Shown in pieces: positions 36,501 through 44,743 of a DNA stretch of 64,000 nucleotides. Position numbers and translations under genes: made by a program. Positions within the stretch are counted from its first letter, which is position 1, and each line of letters opens with the position of its first letter. The DNA is taken from the NCBI RefSeq assembly GCF_040739495.1, contig NZ_CP145263.1, positions 62,001 to 126,000 on the forward strand, given 5' to 3'. Origin of the DNA: Staphylococcus capitis subsp. capitis. GTDB lineage: Bacteria > Bacillota > Bacilli > Staphylococcales > Staphylococcaceae. A model generated the notes under the pieces. That model saw only the letters and a list, made by a program, of their open reading frames with translations. It did not search any database and was not told the DNA's origin.

Positions 36501-37731
36501 TCTCACTATGCAAGATATATATCAATATAAATCAATAAGACATTTGGCAGAAGTATTTGAAGGCGGAAAAGAGCTAGTGGAAGTTGAACTTCCAGATCAC
36601 TTGTCTCAACTTCAAGCATTAGTCAAACGTCGTTACCAATTGAATGTAAGTAATGAGACTCAAAACTCGCTTGGAAGAGTTCTCCTTACTGGAGGTACTG
36701 GTTTCTTAGGTGCATATCTAATTAATGAGTTACAAGACCAAGCTACTAAAGTGACATGCTTAGTAAGAGGTCAAGATATCAAAGATGCACATGCTAAAGT
36801 TGAAGCGAATTTACGTAGCTACTTCGAGACAGATAAAGTTGAAGAACTCATGGATAAGGTAGAGGTAGTTCTAGGAGACTTAGCAAACTTAGATGCATTT
36901 AACGTTGAAGATACAATTGATACAATCATTCATGCTGGGGCGCGTACAGATCATTTCGGAGATGATGAAAACTTTATTCACGTAAACGTACAGAGTACCG
37001 AAGCTTTATTAGCTCTAGCACAGCAACATCAAGCGAAATTTATATACATTTCGACAATTAGTGTTGGAGCAGTCTTTGATGTCCACACCGAGGATAAGGC
37101 TTTTTCTGAAAAAGATGTTTATAAACAACAATTATTTACATCACCTTATACAAAAAGTAAATTCTATAGTGAAATCAAAGTTTTAGAAGCGGTTAATGAT
37201 GGTTTAGATGCTCAAATTATGAGACTAGGGAATTTAACAAGTGCTTATTCTGGCGCGTTAAACATGACAAATCTTACGACAAACCGTTTTTCAATTATGA
37301 TGCATGAATTATTAAAAATATCATCTATTGGAGAATATTTCGGTAAAACATCTGTAGACTTATCATTTATTGATATTACCGCACGTCATGTTGTGAAGAT
37401 TGCTGCATCCCAAGCGCAATCAATTATTTATCATATTTATTCTCCTCATACGAGAACTATGCAAAGCGTATTAGAGAATGCAAAACAAACTCAGATGAAT
37501 ATCATTAGTGACGAGGAATTTGAACAAATGTTGCTTAATAATGGTATGCATGAGGTTATCGGTTTAAGTAGCGGAGATACAACCCAAGTTCCCGCACAAA
37601 TCGAATCTGAGATGACCCAACATGTTATAGCACAGTTAGGTGACGGATGGCCTCATGTCACTTCTCAATGGTTACGTGCTTGGAGAGATTTACTCATTGA
37701 AAAATTTAAAGAATCTGAGGAACATGAATGA
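30565..37731 (+). CDS. ausA: Aureusimine (pyrazinone) nonribosomal peptide synthetase AusA
   Basis: A 2388-residue dimodular NRPS making the dipeptide aldehyde that cyclises to tyrvalin/phevalin-type pyrazinones. Order: a degenerate N-terminal condensation-like domain (about 1-400; HSMIFND replaces HHxxxDG); A1 (about 415-905; TSGTTGKPKG near 565-575); T1 with carrier Ser948 (GGHSL); C (about 985-1420; HHSINDG at 1127-1133); A2 (about 1440-1930; TSGTTGMPKG at 1588-1597); T2 with Ser1963 (GGTSL); and a reductase domain (TGGTGFLG at 2042-2049; YTKSK with Tyr2195 and Lys2199) that releases the product as an aldehyde using NADPH. GAAGGA precedes ATG 30565. Length and order match staphylococcal AusA. 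It overlaps ausB by four bases. Confidence 0.95.
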   Translation: MTIETLHFQHYFYQKYLQSTSTTKRVTYWVRLDQDIERHRLMYALLDVVQHQPQLRATFKHCNDQLRINVREFFPFIQIKEVNQCSKKVDITTYLNQELNSYYFNQLPLFNFTIYQFLDETFLLLDFHSMIFNDSQLDDFFKQLNIAYSYGLFHEHTVSDFYHMIKEMNVATDASNEDNQQHLNHFEMAHADQDCESYMPIKRNSEQPQVEHTSVDLESFDMTRLVTSTYLANYFLSQSNQVTLGIHFPMEYDKTDDMMLLNTLVAPLSLNIDTTLSADVIMNEWELAIDDMKANGTGFLSEPNASDMEFETIIHATQFNEYFELNHTEHKVHRLHSDSSLLADIEIYPRPHQGFDIVYNTNAYDELTIQTLVSLIRSINMQLTHNPSKIIKDIELCNENDFEIYQNINHSTSSSHYQTVMERFEYQVEQYPNQIALQYEQQSMTYAELNHHVNRLAQYLRHTYHVQPNDIIALLAERSIEMVIGMLGILKAGAGYLPIDPDYPEDRTTFIIEDAQPKAIVTYHATLQSDIPQIELDTFDWNGDEAETDNPSHINTDEDTAYIIYTSGTTGKPKGTVVPHRGIDRLVHEPNYVELNNQTVILLSGTVAFDAATFEIYGALLNGGCLVLTSKDTLLNPVQLGQTIVNQQVNTMWLTSSLFNQIASERIEALEPLTYLLIGGEVLNAKWVNLLNSRQRHPQIINGYGPTENTTFTTTYAIPDEMPNRIPIGQPINGTTVYVMQGEHLCGVGVPGELCIGGAGLAKGYLNQPELTAERFITSPFENECLYRSGDLVRLQEDGHIDYLSRIDKQVKIRGFRIELSEIEKAIEAIRDINKAVVIVREEEQDKQIVAYYEAQQSQSTSHLKEVLSETLPQYMIPVHFMKIDKIPITINGKLDKRALPDIDRVDLSNYVAPRNEGERIICQIFEDILHVDQVGIKDNFFELGGHSLRATLVVNRIESQLKKRLKVGDIMKLPTVEQLSQHIMEMQNEDYEVIPKAQRAEQYELSAVQKSMYLLWSVNPEDTVYNIPFLWRLSSELNVEQLKRALNQLIARHEILRTQYIVDGNEVKQRVAENVAADFKEVTTRLTDEQQIIQAFMQPFNLEQPSQMRVRYIHGPHEDYLFMDTHHSINDGMSNTILLADLNALYQEKSLPNLSLQYKDYSEWMAHRDLSIQRRYWLQQFEDGVPVLNMPTDYPRPSIKTTHGQMLTFHFDKNLKSQLQNYVEKHQMTDFMFFASAIMVLLHKYTRQDDIVIGSVISARTHRDTENMLGMFANTLLYRGHPTNDKTWEQLMSEVKETSLGAYEHQEYPFESLVNDLMDERDASRNPLFDVMLVLQNNETNHANFGHSQLTHIPPQTTTAKFDLSFIIEEDRDDYVVNIEYNTDLYAEETIHNLAYQLENIIQHVTSTQALKIQDIQESPDMLEWVETNVNHHTLYFPENNSLQQLFNHVVNEKKDEIALKMNGQSMTYDELNHYANRIANELMKNGVTYGERVALLIDRSFEMIASMIASWKIGASYVPIDITHPDKRIELMIEDAQVSAILTYGKEFDSNPLTIALESIDKESPVEKSFSEYEGSLEDELYSIYTSGTTGMPKGVAVRQRNVLNLVNAWTERLELSEDETFIQYANYVFDASAMDIYCSLLNGYTLVIANNEERTDTEQLQQLIERERITVASIPLQVCNVMEDFYIPKLITGGATSTPTFVRHISEHCDTYFNAYGPSESTVIASNWSYTKGEPIPSTIPIGQPLANIQVYILSGMQLCGVGVSGELCIAGESLTAGYLNRPELTAESFIDNPFGEGKLYRSGDLARYTHDGQIEFMGRIDNQVKVNGYRIELGEIENIINLVEGVSDSVVIVDQQGEHEVLHAYYVGDKDIKSDIVRQLNQYLPKYMIPKTVTAIDVIPLTRNDKVDESKLPRPQIQRNGYVEPRNDMERQFASIFADVLELPTIGIDDDFFEIGGTSLDAMVAVSKLKSHDINLTMQDIYQYKSIRHLAEVFEGGKELVEVELPDHLSQLQALVKRRYQLNVSNETQNSLGRVLLTGGTGFLGAYLINELQDQATKVTCLVRGQDIKDAHAKVEANLRSYFETDKVEELMDKVEVVLGDLANLDAFNVEDTIDTIIHAGARTDHFGDDENFIHVNVQSTEALLALAQQHQAKFIYISTISVGAVFDVHTEDKAFSEKDVYKQQLFTSPYTKSKFYSEIKVLEAVNDGLDAQIMRLGNLTSAYSGALNMTNLTTNRFSIMMHELLKISSIGEYFGKTSVDLSFIDITARHVVKIAASQAQSIIYHIYSPHTRTMQSVLENAKQTQMNIISDEEFEQMLLNNGMHEVIGLSSGDTTQVPAQIESEMTQHVIAQLGDGWPHVTSQWLRAWRDLLIEKFKESEEHE

Positions 37732-38351
37732 CACTATTTTTAACGAAAATAAATGATGACATAACAAATATTGAACATCGTTTATTTCAATCATATCGAC
37801 AATTAAAGAAACCTGAACGTTCAAAATATCGTTTTAAAAAAGATCGTGTCATGCATCAAATAGGAGATATGTTGATTCAGTACTGTATCGAGCAATGTTA
37901 TGGTCTGAACATAAATCAGTGGAAGTATCATGTTACAAAGAATGGTAAGATTGAGATTCAAAGTAGGAAACATATTAATGTGAATCTTTCATACAGTTTT
38001 CCGTATATTGTATGCGCCATTGATCAACATCCAGTAGGCGTCGATATTGAAGAAATTAAAGATTTGAATTATTTAAACTTGGCTACACAATTTTCCGTAA
38101 ATGAATTTAACCAAGTACGACAATTAAAAGATTTTTATACAATTTGGACGAAAAAAGAAAGTTATACGAAATTGATAGGAGAAGGGTTACTCAAAGGCTT
38201 AGATGTTTATGACGTAACACAGCCCTTATACTATCAAGATGACAAGGTGTTCTTTCAAGAATATATATGCCAAGATAGAATGATTCATTTGTGTTCAAAT
38301 CATAGCCGTAAACATGAGATAGTTAAAAAATCACTAGATTGTTTATTTTAA
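37728..38351 (+). CDS. ausB: 4'-phosphopantetheinyl transferase AusB
   Basis: A 207-residue Sfp-type enzyme that attaches the phosphopantetheine arm to the two carrier serines of AusA. Motifs are PVGVDIEEI near residues 102-110 (metal binding) and WTKKESYTKLIGEGL near 140-154. It begins ATGA inside the ausA stop region, so translation is coupled. It is rather short compared with Sfp (~224) but otherwise complete. Followed by a terminator. Confidence 0.93.
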   Translation: MTLFLTKINDDITNIEHRLFQSYRQLKKPERSKYRFKKDRVMHQIGDMLIQYCIEQCYGLNINQWKYHVTKNGKIEIQSRKHINVNLSYSFPYIVCAIDQHPVGVDIEEIKDLNYLNLATQFSVNEFNQVRQLKDFYTIWTKKESYTKLIGEGLLKGLDVYDVTQPLYYQDDKVFFQEYICQDRMIHLCSNHSRKHEIVKKSLDCLF

Positions 38352-38452
38352 TCACTAGTAATTGAAAAGTCATCCATACTTCTTTATTCAACTTAATACT
38401 TATACATTAACGTGCAGCTGTACGTCTAAATTATAAATCATAGAATTTTATC

Positions 38453-38492
38453 AAAGACACTTTCTATTTGAGGTAATAGGAAGTGTCTTTTT
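38453..38492 (+). terminator. ausAB terminator
   Basis: AAAGACACTTTCTA (38453-38466) and TAGGAAGTGTCTTT (38477-38490) with a T run. The gap 38352-38717 also holds the small peptide gene below. Confidence 0.85.
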
Positions 38493-38605
38493 GTATGTCT
38501 TTAACAAGATGTAAAAGTAACTTCATGCTAGCTTAATGTTCGTATTTTATGATAAAGGTACCTTTAGGTATTTGTAAGGTATTTTTAATAGAAAGGAGTA
38601 TGAAG

Positions 38606-38674
38606 ATGATAAAAGCATGGTTGAGTAAAATATTTGAGTTAATTCCACGCGCTATCGTAAATATTTTCGTTTAA
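38606..38674 (+). CDS. Candidate 22-residue amphipathic peptide (PSM-like in size and pattern)
   Basis: ATG 38606 encodes MIKAWLSKIFELIPRAIVNI followed by FV and a TAA stop. AAAGGAG (38592-38598) is a strong Shine-Dalgarno seven bases before this ATG; the ATG at 38600 is too close to it. Polar residues K3, S7, K8, E11, R15 and N19 fall on one helical face and Ile/Leu/Phe/Trp on the others, an amphipathic helix with net positive charge. Size and pattern recall phenol-soluble modulins or small membrane toxins, but no known PSM sequence matches from memory, and Pro14 would kink the helix. It lies between ausB and the lipase gene, in the same direction. Confidence 0.5.
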   Translation: MIKAWLSKIFELIPRAIVNIFV

Positions 38675-38717
38675 AGCAAGCTTCTAAACTAAAAAATTAA
38701 AACTGAGGTGCTAAAAA

Positions 38718-41048
38718 ATGAAAAACAGAAAGAACTCTTACAGTATTCGTAAATTAAGTGTTGGTGCGTCTTCAATCATTGTCGCATCGATGTTATTTAT
38801 TGGGGGCGGCGCTGCACACGCGGCAGAACAGGATGTACAAGGGAATTCTGAAAGTCATACAGCACAATCACACGGGGCAGATAATGAAAATTTAAGTGAG
38901 CCACAAACGAATGATCAAAAAGATAGCCAAACAGTTGAAACTAAGAATGATACTTCATCAGCTATACATAAAGATGAAACACAAAACCAAGCGCAAACAA
39001 ACACTGCGAACCATCCATCAAACAATGATAATCAATCTAATGAAGACCTAACGACAGATCAATCTACTTCGGAACAGACAGATAAAGATCAATCAAAAGA
39101 ACAACCAGTTGATAATCAAACTACAGAAGATAAACAATCAAAACAAGATATTAATCAATCAAACTTACAAAAGCAATCACCTGAAAATAATGATGGACAA
39201 GAAAGTAAAACTCAACAAGATACAGTAAATAAGCAGGAAAGTGCAGCTAAAACAACACCTGCAAAAGAAAATCAAGATAATAAACAGCAAAATTTAGATG
39301 AAAATGCTAATACAACAACACAAGAGTCAAATTCAGAAGTAGCAAAGGTTCGAAATAATGAGGAAACTTCAAAATCTGAAGATACTCAATCAGATAATGA
39401 AAAAGAGCAAACAACATCTGAGGACGTGAAAGATCAAGCATCTTCATATGAAAATACATCAGAGTCTTCTCAAAATAATAAAGCTGATGAAACAACACCT
39501 AATAACGACAAAGATAAAACAAATAAAACTCAACCAGAGCAACGTAATCATAAAGTATCATCTTCAACTCAAAATAAAGAATTAAATCGTGAAACAACAC
39601 AGCAATCTAAAGATAATGAACAACAAAGCGATGTTGCAGAAAAAGAAGCTCCAGTAGAAGCTTTAAATAATGATCAACAGTCAAATTCATCTCAAAAAGA
39701 TGCAAAAGATAAACAACTTAAAGTAAATGATTTAAAGAATGATAAAGCGACAGACCATCCTTCACCTAGTGATAAAGATGATCAATCTAAAAAAGGATTA
39801 AATACGTTAACACGCAATGCGATTGCTACACCTAAAAAGAAATCAGCACAACAAGCTGAAACAAAAGTTAAAAAGCAAGGCGATAAATCCTTCCCACAAA
39901 TTCAATATAAAAACCATGATCCAATCATACTTGTTCATGGTTTCAACGGATATACTGCAGATAATGGACCAGTACTAGGTCATAACTACTGGGGTGGTAA
40001 ACGAATTAAACTTACACAAGAGCTAAGAGCTAAAGGTTACAACGTTAGTGAAGCGAGCGTGAGTGCATTCGGCAGTAACTATGATAGAGCCGTGGAATTA
40101 TATTACTATATTAAAGGCGGTACAGTTGATTACGGTGCTGCACATGCTGCTAAATACGGTCATGATCGTTATGGTAAAACATATGCTGGGGCGTATCGCG
40201 ATTGGAAGCCTGGTCAAAAAATTCATTTAATTGGTCATAGTATGGGTGGACAGACTGTTCGTTTACTAGAAGAAATGCTTCGAAAAGGTAACCCTGAAGA
40301 AGTTAAATATCAAAAGAAACACGGTGGCGACATTTCTCCTTTATATAAAGGTGGCCAAGATAACATGGTTTCTTCAATCACGACATTAGCAGCACCACAC
40401 AATGGTACTCATGCAGCTGATATCGGCAACGAACCATTTATTCGCCAACTTGCATATGATTACGCTAAATTCCAAGGTAGTAAACATTCAAAAGTTGACG
40501 TAGGTTTAAAACAATGGGGTCTTGCTCAAAGAGACGATGAAACGAATGCTGAATATCTAAAACGTGTTAAGAATACTAGTAAGATATGGAAAACGAAAGA
40601 TAATGCATTCTATGATTTAAGTCGTGAAGGTACAAGTAAGTTAAATCACCATACGTCACTCAATCCAAATATTGTATATAAAACATACAGTGGGGAATCA
40701 ACAAGACCAGCATTGAATGGTAGACAAAAAGCTGATATTAATATGGGTATGTCCTATATCGTTACAGGCAATGTGATTGGTAAAGTTCCTGAGAAAGAAT
40801 GGAGAGTGAATGATGGCTTAGTTTCAGTTGTTTCAGCACAACATCCATTTAACCAAGCATACACACCTGCAACGAAAGATATTAAAAAAGGTGTATGGCA
40901 AGTAATGCCTGTAAAACATGAATGGGATCACGGTGATTTCGTTGGATCAGATGGTACAGAAGCACGTATTTCAGTAGATGATTTAAGAGCATTCTGGGAC
41001 AGCATTGCTGAAGAAATTGTTCAAAATGAAAAAGTAACAGATAAATAA
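38718..41048 (+). CDS. lip: Secreted YSIRK-type prepro-lipase
   Basis: A 776-residue triacylglycerol lipase. The signal peptide carries YSIRKLSVGASS and ends near AHAAEQ. A long Gln/Asn/Asp/Lys-rich propeptide (about residues 40-385) follows. The mature alpha/beta-hydrolase (from about 390; FPQIQYKNHDPIILVHGFNG) carries the nucleophile Ser508 in GHSMGGQT, and DGLVSVVSAQHP and MPVKHEWDHGDFVG near the C-terminus supply the metal/His region. There is no LPXTG, so it is released after propeptide cleavage. GAGGTG precedes ATG 38718. It resembles S. epidermidis GehC/GehD and S. aureus Geh/Lip, used against host skin lipids and lipoproteins. Confidence 0.93.
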   Translation: MKNRKNSYSIRKLSVGASSIIVASMLFIGGGAAHAAEQDVQGNSESHTAQSHGADNENLSEPQTNDQKDSQTVETKNDTSSAIHKDETQNQAQTNTANHPSNNDNQSNEDLTTDQSTSEQTDKDQSKEQPVDNQTTEDKQSKQDINQSNLQKQSPENNDGQESKTQQDTVNKQESAAKTTPAKENQDNKQQNLDENANTTTQESNSEVAKVRNNEETSKSEDTQSDNEKEQTTSEDVKDQASSYENTSESSQNNKADETTPNNDKDKTNKTQPEQRNHKVSSSTQNKELNRETTQQSKDNEQQSDVAEKEAPVEALNNDQQSNSSQKDAKDKQLKVNDLKNDKATDHPSPSDKDDQSKKGLNTLTRNAIATPKKKSAQQAETKVKKQGDKSFPQIQYKNHDPIILVHGFNGYTADNGPVLGHNYWGGKRIKLTQELRAKGYNVSEASVSAFGSNYDRAVELYYYIKGGTVDYGAAHAAKYGHDRYGKTYAGAYRDWKPGQKIHLIGHSMGGQTVRLLEEMLRKGNPEEVKYQKKHGGDISPLYKGGQDNMVSSITTLAAPHNGTHAADIGNEPFIRQLAYDYAKFQGSKHSKVDVGLKQWGLAQRDDETNAEYLKRVKNTSKIWKTKDNAFYDLSREGTSKLNHHTSLNPNIVYKTYSGESTRPALNGRQKADINMGMSYIVTGNVIGKVPEKEWRVNDGLVSVVSAQHPFNQAYTPATKDIKKGVWQVMPVKHEWDHGDFVGSDGTEARISVDDLRAFWDSIAEEIVQNEKVTDK

Positions 41049-41062
41049 CTTTTCAATATATG

Positions 41063-41106
41063 CACGTCGTTGATAGAGAGGACCTTTATCTTCGGCGTGT
41101 TTTTTA
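41063..41106 (+). terminator. Weak terminator after the lipase gene
   Basis: CACGTCG (41063-41069) pairs imperfectly with CGGCGTG (41093-41099), followed by seven T. Confidence 0.6.
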
Positions 41107-41221
41107 TGTAAGAAGCTATATGAAGATCGCAATCAAACAACACGATATATTGTGTCTAATGATATTTAATATCTAAAAGACTAAATAAACTAGTCGTAAT
41201 TAAATTTTAATAAATTATAAA

Positions 41222-41250
41222 TTGAAACGCTTTCATTTTAGGCGTATAAT
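41222..41250 (+). promoter_or_regulatory. glcP promoter with overlapping cre site
   Basis: TTGAAA (41222-41227), a 17-base spacer and TATAAT (41245-41250) form a near-perfect sigma-A promoter. TGAAACGCTTTCA (41223-41235) is a palindromic catabolite-responsive element covering the -35 and the start of the spacer, so CcpA should repress this promoter. Its position also rules out the upstream in-frame ATG at 41222. Confidence 0.85.
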
Positions 41251-41281
41251 TGTTTTAGTTTTTAAAAAAGGGATGATTTAC

Positions 41282-42622
41282 ATGAAAGTGAATAAGTATT
41301 TAATATTCATATTGGGAGCATTAGGAGGTTTATTATACGGTTATGATAACGGTGTAATCTCTGGTGCATTACTTTTTATACATAAAGATATACCTCTTAA
41401 CAGTACGACAGAAGGGATTGTCGTATCATCCATGTTAATTGGTGCCATTATCGGGGCGGGAAGTAGTGGTCCATTAGCCGATAAATTAGGACGTCGTCGT
41501 CTTGTAATGTTAATTGCCGTCGTTTTCATTATTGGTGCATTAACACTTGCATTCTCTACAAATCTCGCACTTTTAATTGTGGGACGATTGATTATTGGTT
41601 TGGCAGTCGGTGGTTCAATGTCTACAGTACCAGTGTATCTAACTGAAATGGCCCCTACAGAATATCGTGGCTCACTCGGTTCATTAAACCAATTAATGAT
41701 TACTATTGGTATTTTAGCAGCATATCTTGTGAACTATGCATTTGCCAATATTGAAGGTTGGCGTTGGATGCTTGGTTTAGCAGTTGTACCATCTGTGATT
41801 CTACTTATTGGAATTTACTTTATGCCTGAGAGTCCAAGATGGTTACTTGAAAATAGAAGCGAAGAAGCGGCTCGTAAAGTTATGAAGATTACTTATGACG
41901 ATAGCGAAATTGAAAAAGAGCTTAAGGAAATGAAAGAAATCTCAGCTATTGCTGAATCATCATGGTCAGTAATAAAATCGCCTTGGTTAGGTAGAACACT
42001 TATTGTAGGTTGTATCTTTGCGATATTCCAACAATTTATCGGTATTAATGCGGTTATCTTCTATTCTTCATCTATCTTCGCTAAGGCTGGTTTAGGTGAA
42101 GCGGCATCTATTTTAGGTTCAGTTGGTATAGGTATAATTAATGTTCTTGTTACAATTGCAGCATTATTTGTAGTTGATAAAATTGACCGTAAGAAATTAT
42201 TAGTCATTGGTAATATTGGGATGATTGCATCACTTATCATCATGGCAGTATTGATTTGGACAATAGGTATAGCATCGTCAGCGTGGATTATTATCTTATG
42301 TTTATCTCTATTTATCGTTTTCTTCGGTATTTCATGGGGACCTGTGTTATGGGTCATGTTACCAGAGCTTTTCCCTATGCGCGCTCGCGGTGCAGCAACT
42401 GGTATCTCAGCATTAGTGCTTAATATTGGTACATTAATTGTGTCATTACTATTCCCAATTTTAAGCGATGCGTTAAGTACAGAATGGGTCTTCTTAATTT
42501 TCGCTGTAATTGGTATACTTGCAATGCTATTTGTTATTAAATTCTTACCTGAAACACGTGGACGTAGTCTTGAAGAAATTGAGCATGATTTACGCGAACG
42601 TACAGGCGCTAAAACACATTAA
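41282..42622 (+). CDS. glcP: Glucose/H+ symporter of the sugar porter family (GlcP-like)
   Basis: A 446-residue, 12-TM MFS sugar porter. TM1 has GGLLYGYDNGVISGALLF. PLADKLGRRRLVML and GRLIIGLAVGGSMSTVPVYLTEMAP are next, followed by PESPRWLLEN, the sugar-binding FQQFIGINAVIFYSS in TM7, and the terminal PETRGRSLEEIE. It is very similar, from memory, to S. epidermidis GlcP, a glucose-specific proton symporter of known structure. ATG 41282 follows AAAAGGGA. Its own promoter with a cre site lies just upstream and a terminator follows, so it is a single-gene unit under CcpA. Confidence 0.9.
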   Translation: MKVNKYLIFILGALGGLLYGYDNGVISGALLFIHKDIPLNSTTEGIVVSSMLIGAIIGAGSSGPLADKLGRRRLVMLIAVVFIIGALTLAFSTNLALLIVGRLIIGLAVGGSMSTVPVYLTEMAPTEYRGSLGSLNQLMITIGILAAYLVNYAFANIEGWRWMLGLAVVPSVILLIGIYFMPESPRWLLENRSEEAARKVMKITYDDSEIEKELKEMKEISAIAESSWSVIKSPWLGRTLIVGCIFAIFQQFIGINAVIFYSSSIFAKAGLGEAASILGSVGIGIINVLVTIAALFVVDKIDRKKLLVIGNIGMIASLIIMAVLIWTIGIASSAWIIILCLSLFIVFFGISWGPVLWVMLPELFPMRARGAATGISALVLNIGTLIVSLLFPILSDALSTEWVFLIFAVIGILAMLFVIKFLPETRGRSLEEIEHDLRERTGAKTH

Positions 42623-42634
42623 AACATCTAAATT

Positions 42635-42680
42635 ACACTCCGTTTTCAATTTATGATTGAGAACTTGGAGTGTTTTTTAA
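42635..42680 (+). terminator. glcP terminator
   Basis: ACACTCC (42635-42641) pairs with GGAGTGT (42667-42673), with an inner TTTTCAAT/ATTGAGAA stem, then six T. Confidence 0.85.
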
Positions 42681-42792
42681 TTTTAAGTATGCGCGCATAG
42701 CTTAATTATTATTAATGAAAAGAACGTTTAATAGTTTTCATGTTCAGGGTAAAAAATGAAAGTTGGAAATATATTGAATGGAGGTGTCTATC

Positions 42793-44502
42793 TTGAAAAG
42801 TGCTCAAGCGCTAGAACGCACTTTAAAGTCATTAGATGGGCAAAAATATGGTGCCTATAAACGTACGAAAGGTGTGTATGAATTCGATCAATTTAGACTT
42901 GCGATAGACCATGTACAAGTCGATCCGTTTGCACCACCTTCTAAAATGAGATGTATCGTAGCTAGGGATGAGGCAGGCATACCTGATCAATTATTAGATG
43001 ACAAATATAAACGTATTGCTGTGAGTGATTTCTTAACGCGAGCAGTGCACAATAAGGTGAGAGAGCTAACAAAAAAGGATAAAAAATCTGGGAAGATACA
43101 AATCGATCGTTGTGGACAAGAGATGTTAGAGCGTACCTCTGTGGTGATTAATGATACTGACATTGAAGCGCGTATCGAAGTGGGATTACCTGCAGCAGGC
43201 CGTAAAATTCTTGGTAAAGCAGTTGCACATACAATTATCGATACCTTACCAGAAATTGTTGATCAAGCATTACACTATCAACATCTTGACCATTCTAAAC
43301 TTCAAGATCAAGTCAATCTCATTAAAGATCAGATGTATATTCGAGAAGAATTAGACAAACGCAACCTTGTTTCGTTTGTTGCTAACGATGCAATCTTACC
43401 TCGACAAAGTGGAGTATCTGACCGTCCTATGCATCACGCTATTCAGTTTCAAAGTCCAGAAAAATTTGAGATTCAATTAGACTTGCCTAGTGGAAAATCT
43501 ATTAAAGGTATGGGCATACCTAAAGGAATTACTTTAATCGTAGGTGGCGGTTATCATGGTAAATCCACATTACTCGAAGCACTTGAGCGTGGTGTATATA
43601 ATCACATTGACGGAGATGGTAGAGAGTATGTCATCACACAACATGATGCGATGAAGATTCGTGCTGAAGATGGCAGAAGTATTGAGAAAGTCAATATTCA
43701 ACCATTTATCGATCACTTGCCAGGTAAGAAAGATACTACGGAATTCTCAACAGAAAATGCAAGTGGCAGTACGTCTCAAGCAGCAAATGTGATGGAGGCT
43801 TTAGAAGCTCAGACATCGCTTTTACTTATCGATGAAGATACATCTGCGACGAACTTTATGATTCGAGACGGACGTATGCAAAAGTTGATTGCTCCCGAAA
43901 AAGAACCGATTACACCATTTTCAAATAAAGTTAAACCATTATATGAGGATTACGATGTCTCAACAATTCTTATTGTTGGTGGCTCAGGAGATTACTTTGA
44001 TGTGGCTGACCAAGTATTAATGATGGATGAATATCATTTGAAAGATGTGACAGTTGAGGCAAAAGACATCGCACAATCTACAGGATATGAAAGACTTGAT
44101 ATGTCCAACAGTGAATTTGGTAGCATTCCGTCTAGAGTCCCTCTTAAATCTACCTTCAATAAGAAAGGCAAAGATGGTCGTTTTAAAGCTAAAGGGCTTA
44201 ATGCAGTTACTTATGGTAAAGAACCTATCCAAATCTCTGGTTTAGAGCAACTTGTCGATGATAGCCAGACTAATAGTTTAGCAGTGATGTTAGATTATCT
44301 TAACAACGAATTACTCAATGATAATGATACATTGATTGAAGCAACAGATCGTTTATATCAACGTATTGAAGCAGAAGGTTTAGAAGTTATTTCACATCAT
44401 CAAGGTCACCCAGGTAATTTAGCCTTACCACGTAAACAAGAGTTGATAGGTACAATTAATAGATATAGAGGATTACACATTCGTAGCGATAAAACTGAAT
44501 AG
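42793..44502 (+). CDS. P-loop ABC-ATPase domain protein (MRB1590/PF09818 type)
   Basis: A 569-residue soluble ATPase. An N-terminal unknown domain (LKSLDGQKYGAYKRTKGVYEFDQFRLAIDHVQVDPFAPPS) leads to a central ATPase with Walker A IVGGGYHGKST, a degenerate signature ENASGSTSQAANVMEALE and Walker B SLLLIDEDTSATNFM. No membrane segments. The family is linked to nucleic-acid binding in eukaryotes; its bacterial role is unsettled. The start is TTG 42793: GGAGGTG (42780-42786) lies six bases before it, whereas the in-frame ATG at 42778 overlaps that RBS and cannot use it. It has its own terminator. Confidence 0.83.
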   Translation: MKSAQALERTLKSLDGQKYGAYKRTKGVYEFDQFRLAIDHVQVDPFAPPSKMRCIVARDEAGIPDQLLDDKYKRIAVSDFLTRAVHNKVRELTKKDKKSGKIQIDRCGQEMLERTSVVINDTDIEARIEVGLPAAGRKILGKAVAHTIIDTLPEIVDQALHYQHLDHSKLQDQVNLIKDQMYIREELDKRNLVSFVANDAILPRQSGVSDRPMHHAIQFQSPEKFEIQLDLPSGKSIKGMGIPKGITLIVGGGYHGKSTLLEALERGVYNHIDGDGREYVITQHDAMKIRAEDGRSIEKVNIQPFIDHLPGKKDTTEFSTENASGSTSQAANVMEALEAQTSLLLIDEDTSATNFMIRDGRMQKLIAPEKEPITPFSNKVKPLYEDYDVSTILIVGGSGDYFDVADQVLMMDEYHLKDVTVEAKDIAQSTGYERLDMSNSEFGSIPSRVPLKSTFNKKGKDGRFKAKGLNAVTYGKEPIQISGLEQLVDDSQTNSLAVMLDYLNNELLNDNDTLIEATDRLYQRIEAEGLEVISHHQGHPGNLALPRKQELIGTINRYRGLHIRSDKTE

Positions 44503-44513
44503 AGATAATGATT

Positions 44514-44564
44514 AAGCGTATTGTTAAATCTCACTTTGTTGAGTAAATTAACAATACGCTTTTT
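44514..44564 (+). terminator. Terminator after the ABC-ATPase gene
   Basis: AAGCGTATTGTTAA (44514-44527) and TTAACAATACGCTT (44548-44561) are perfect complements, followed by T. Confidence 0.9.
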
Positions 44565-44743
44565 ATGGTCCATTATGTATGCTATTTATAGCTCGGTTTT
44601 TCGCATCGTAGATATGACTTATTAAATTATTGCGAAAATAACATCACAAAATGTTAGTAAAATAGCAGAATACAAATTCGAGGAGTATAAAACCTAAAAA
44701 AAGGTTACCCATATCCTAAATGAGTAACCATAATTTCAAAATA

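Noticed and set aside
38606..38674. Calling the small peptide a known phenol-soluble modulin
   Set aside because: The sequence does not match any PSM I know, and Pro14 is unusual, so only a candidate call is made.
42778..42792. ATG 42778 as the start of the ABC-ATPase gene
   Set aside because: It overlaps GGAGGTG, which is properly spaced for TTG 42793.
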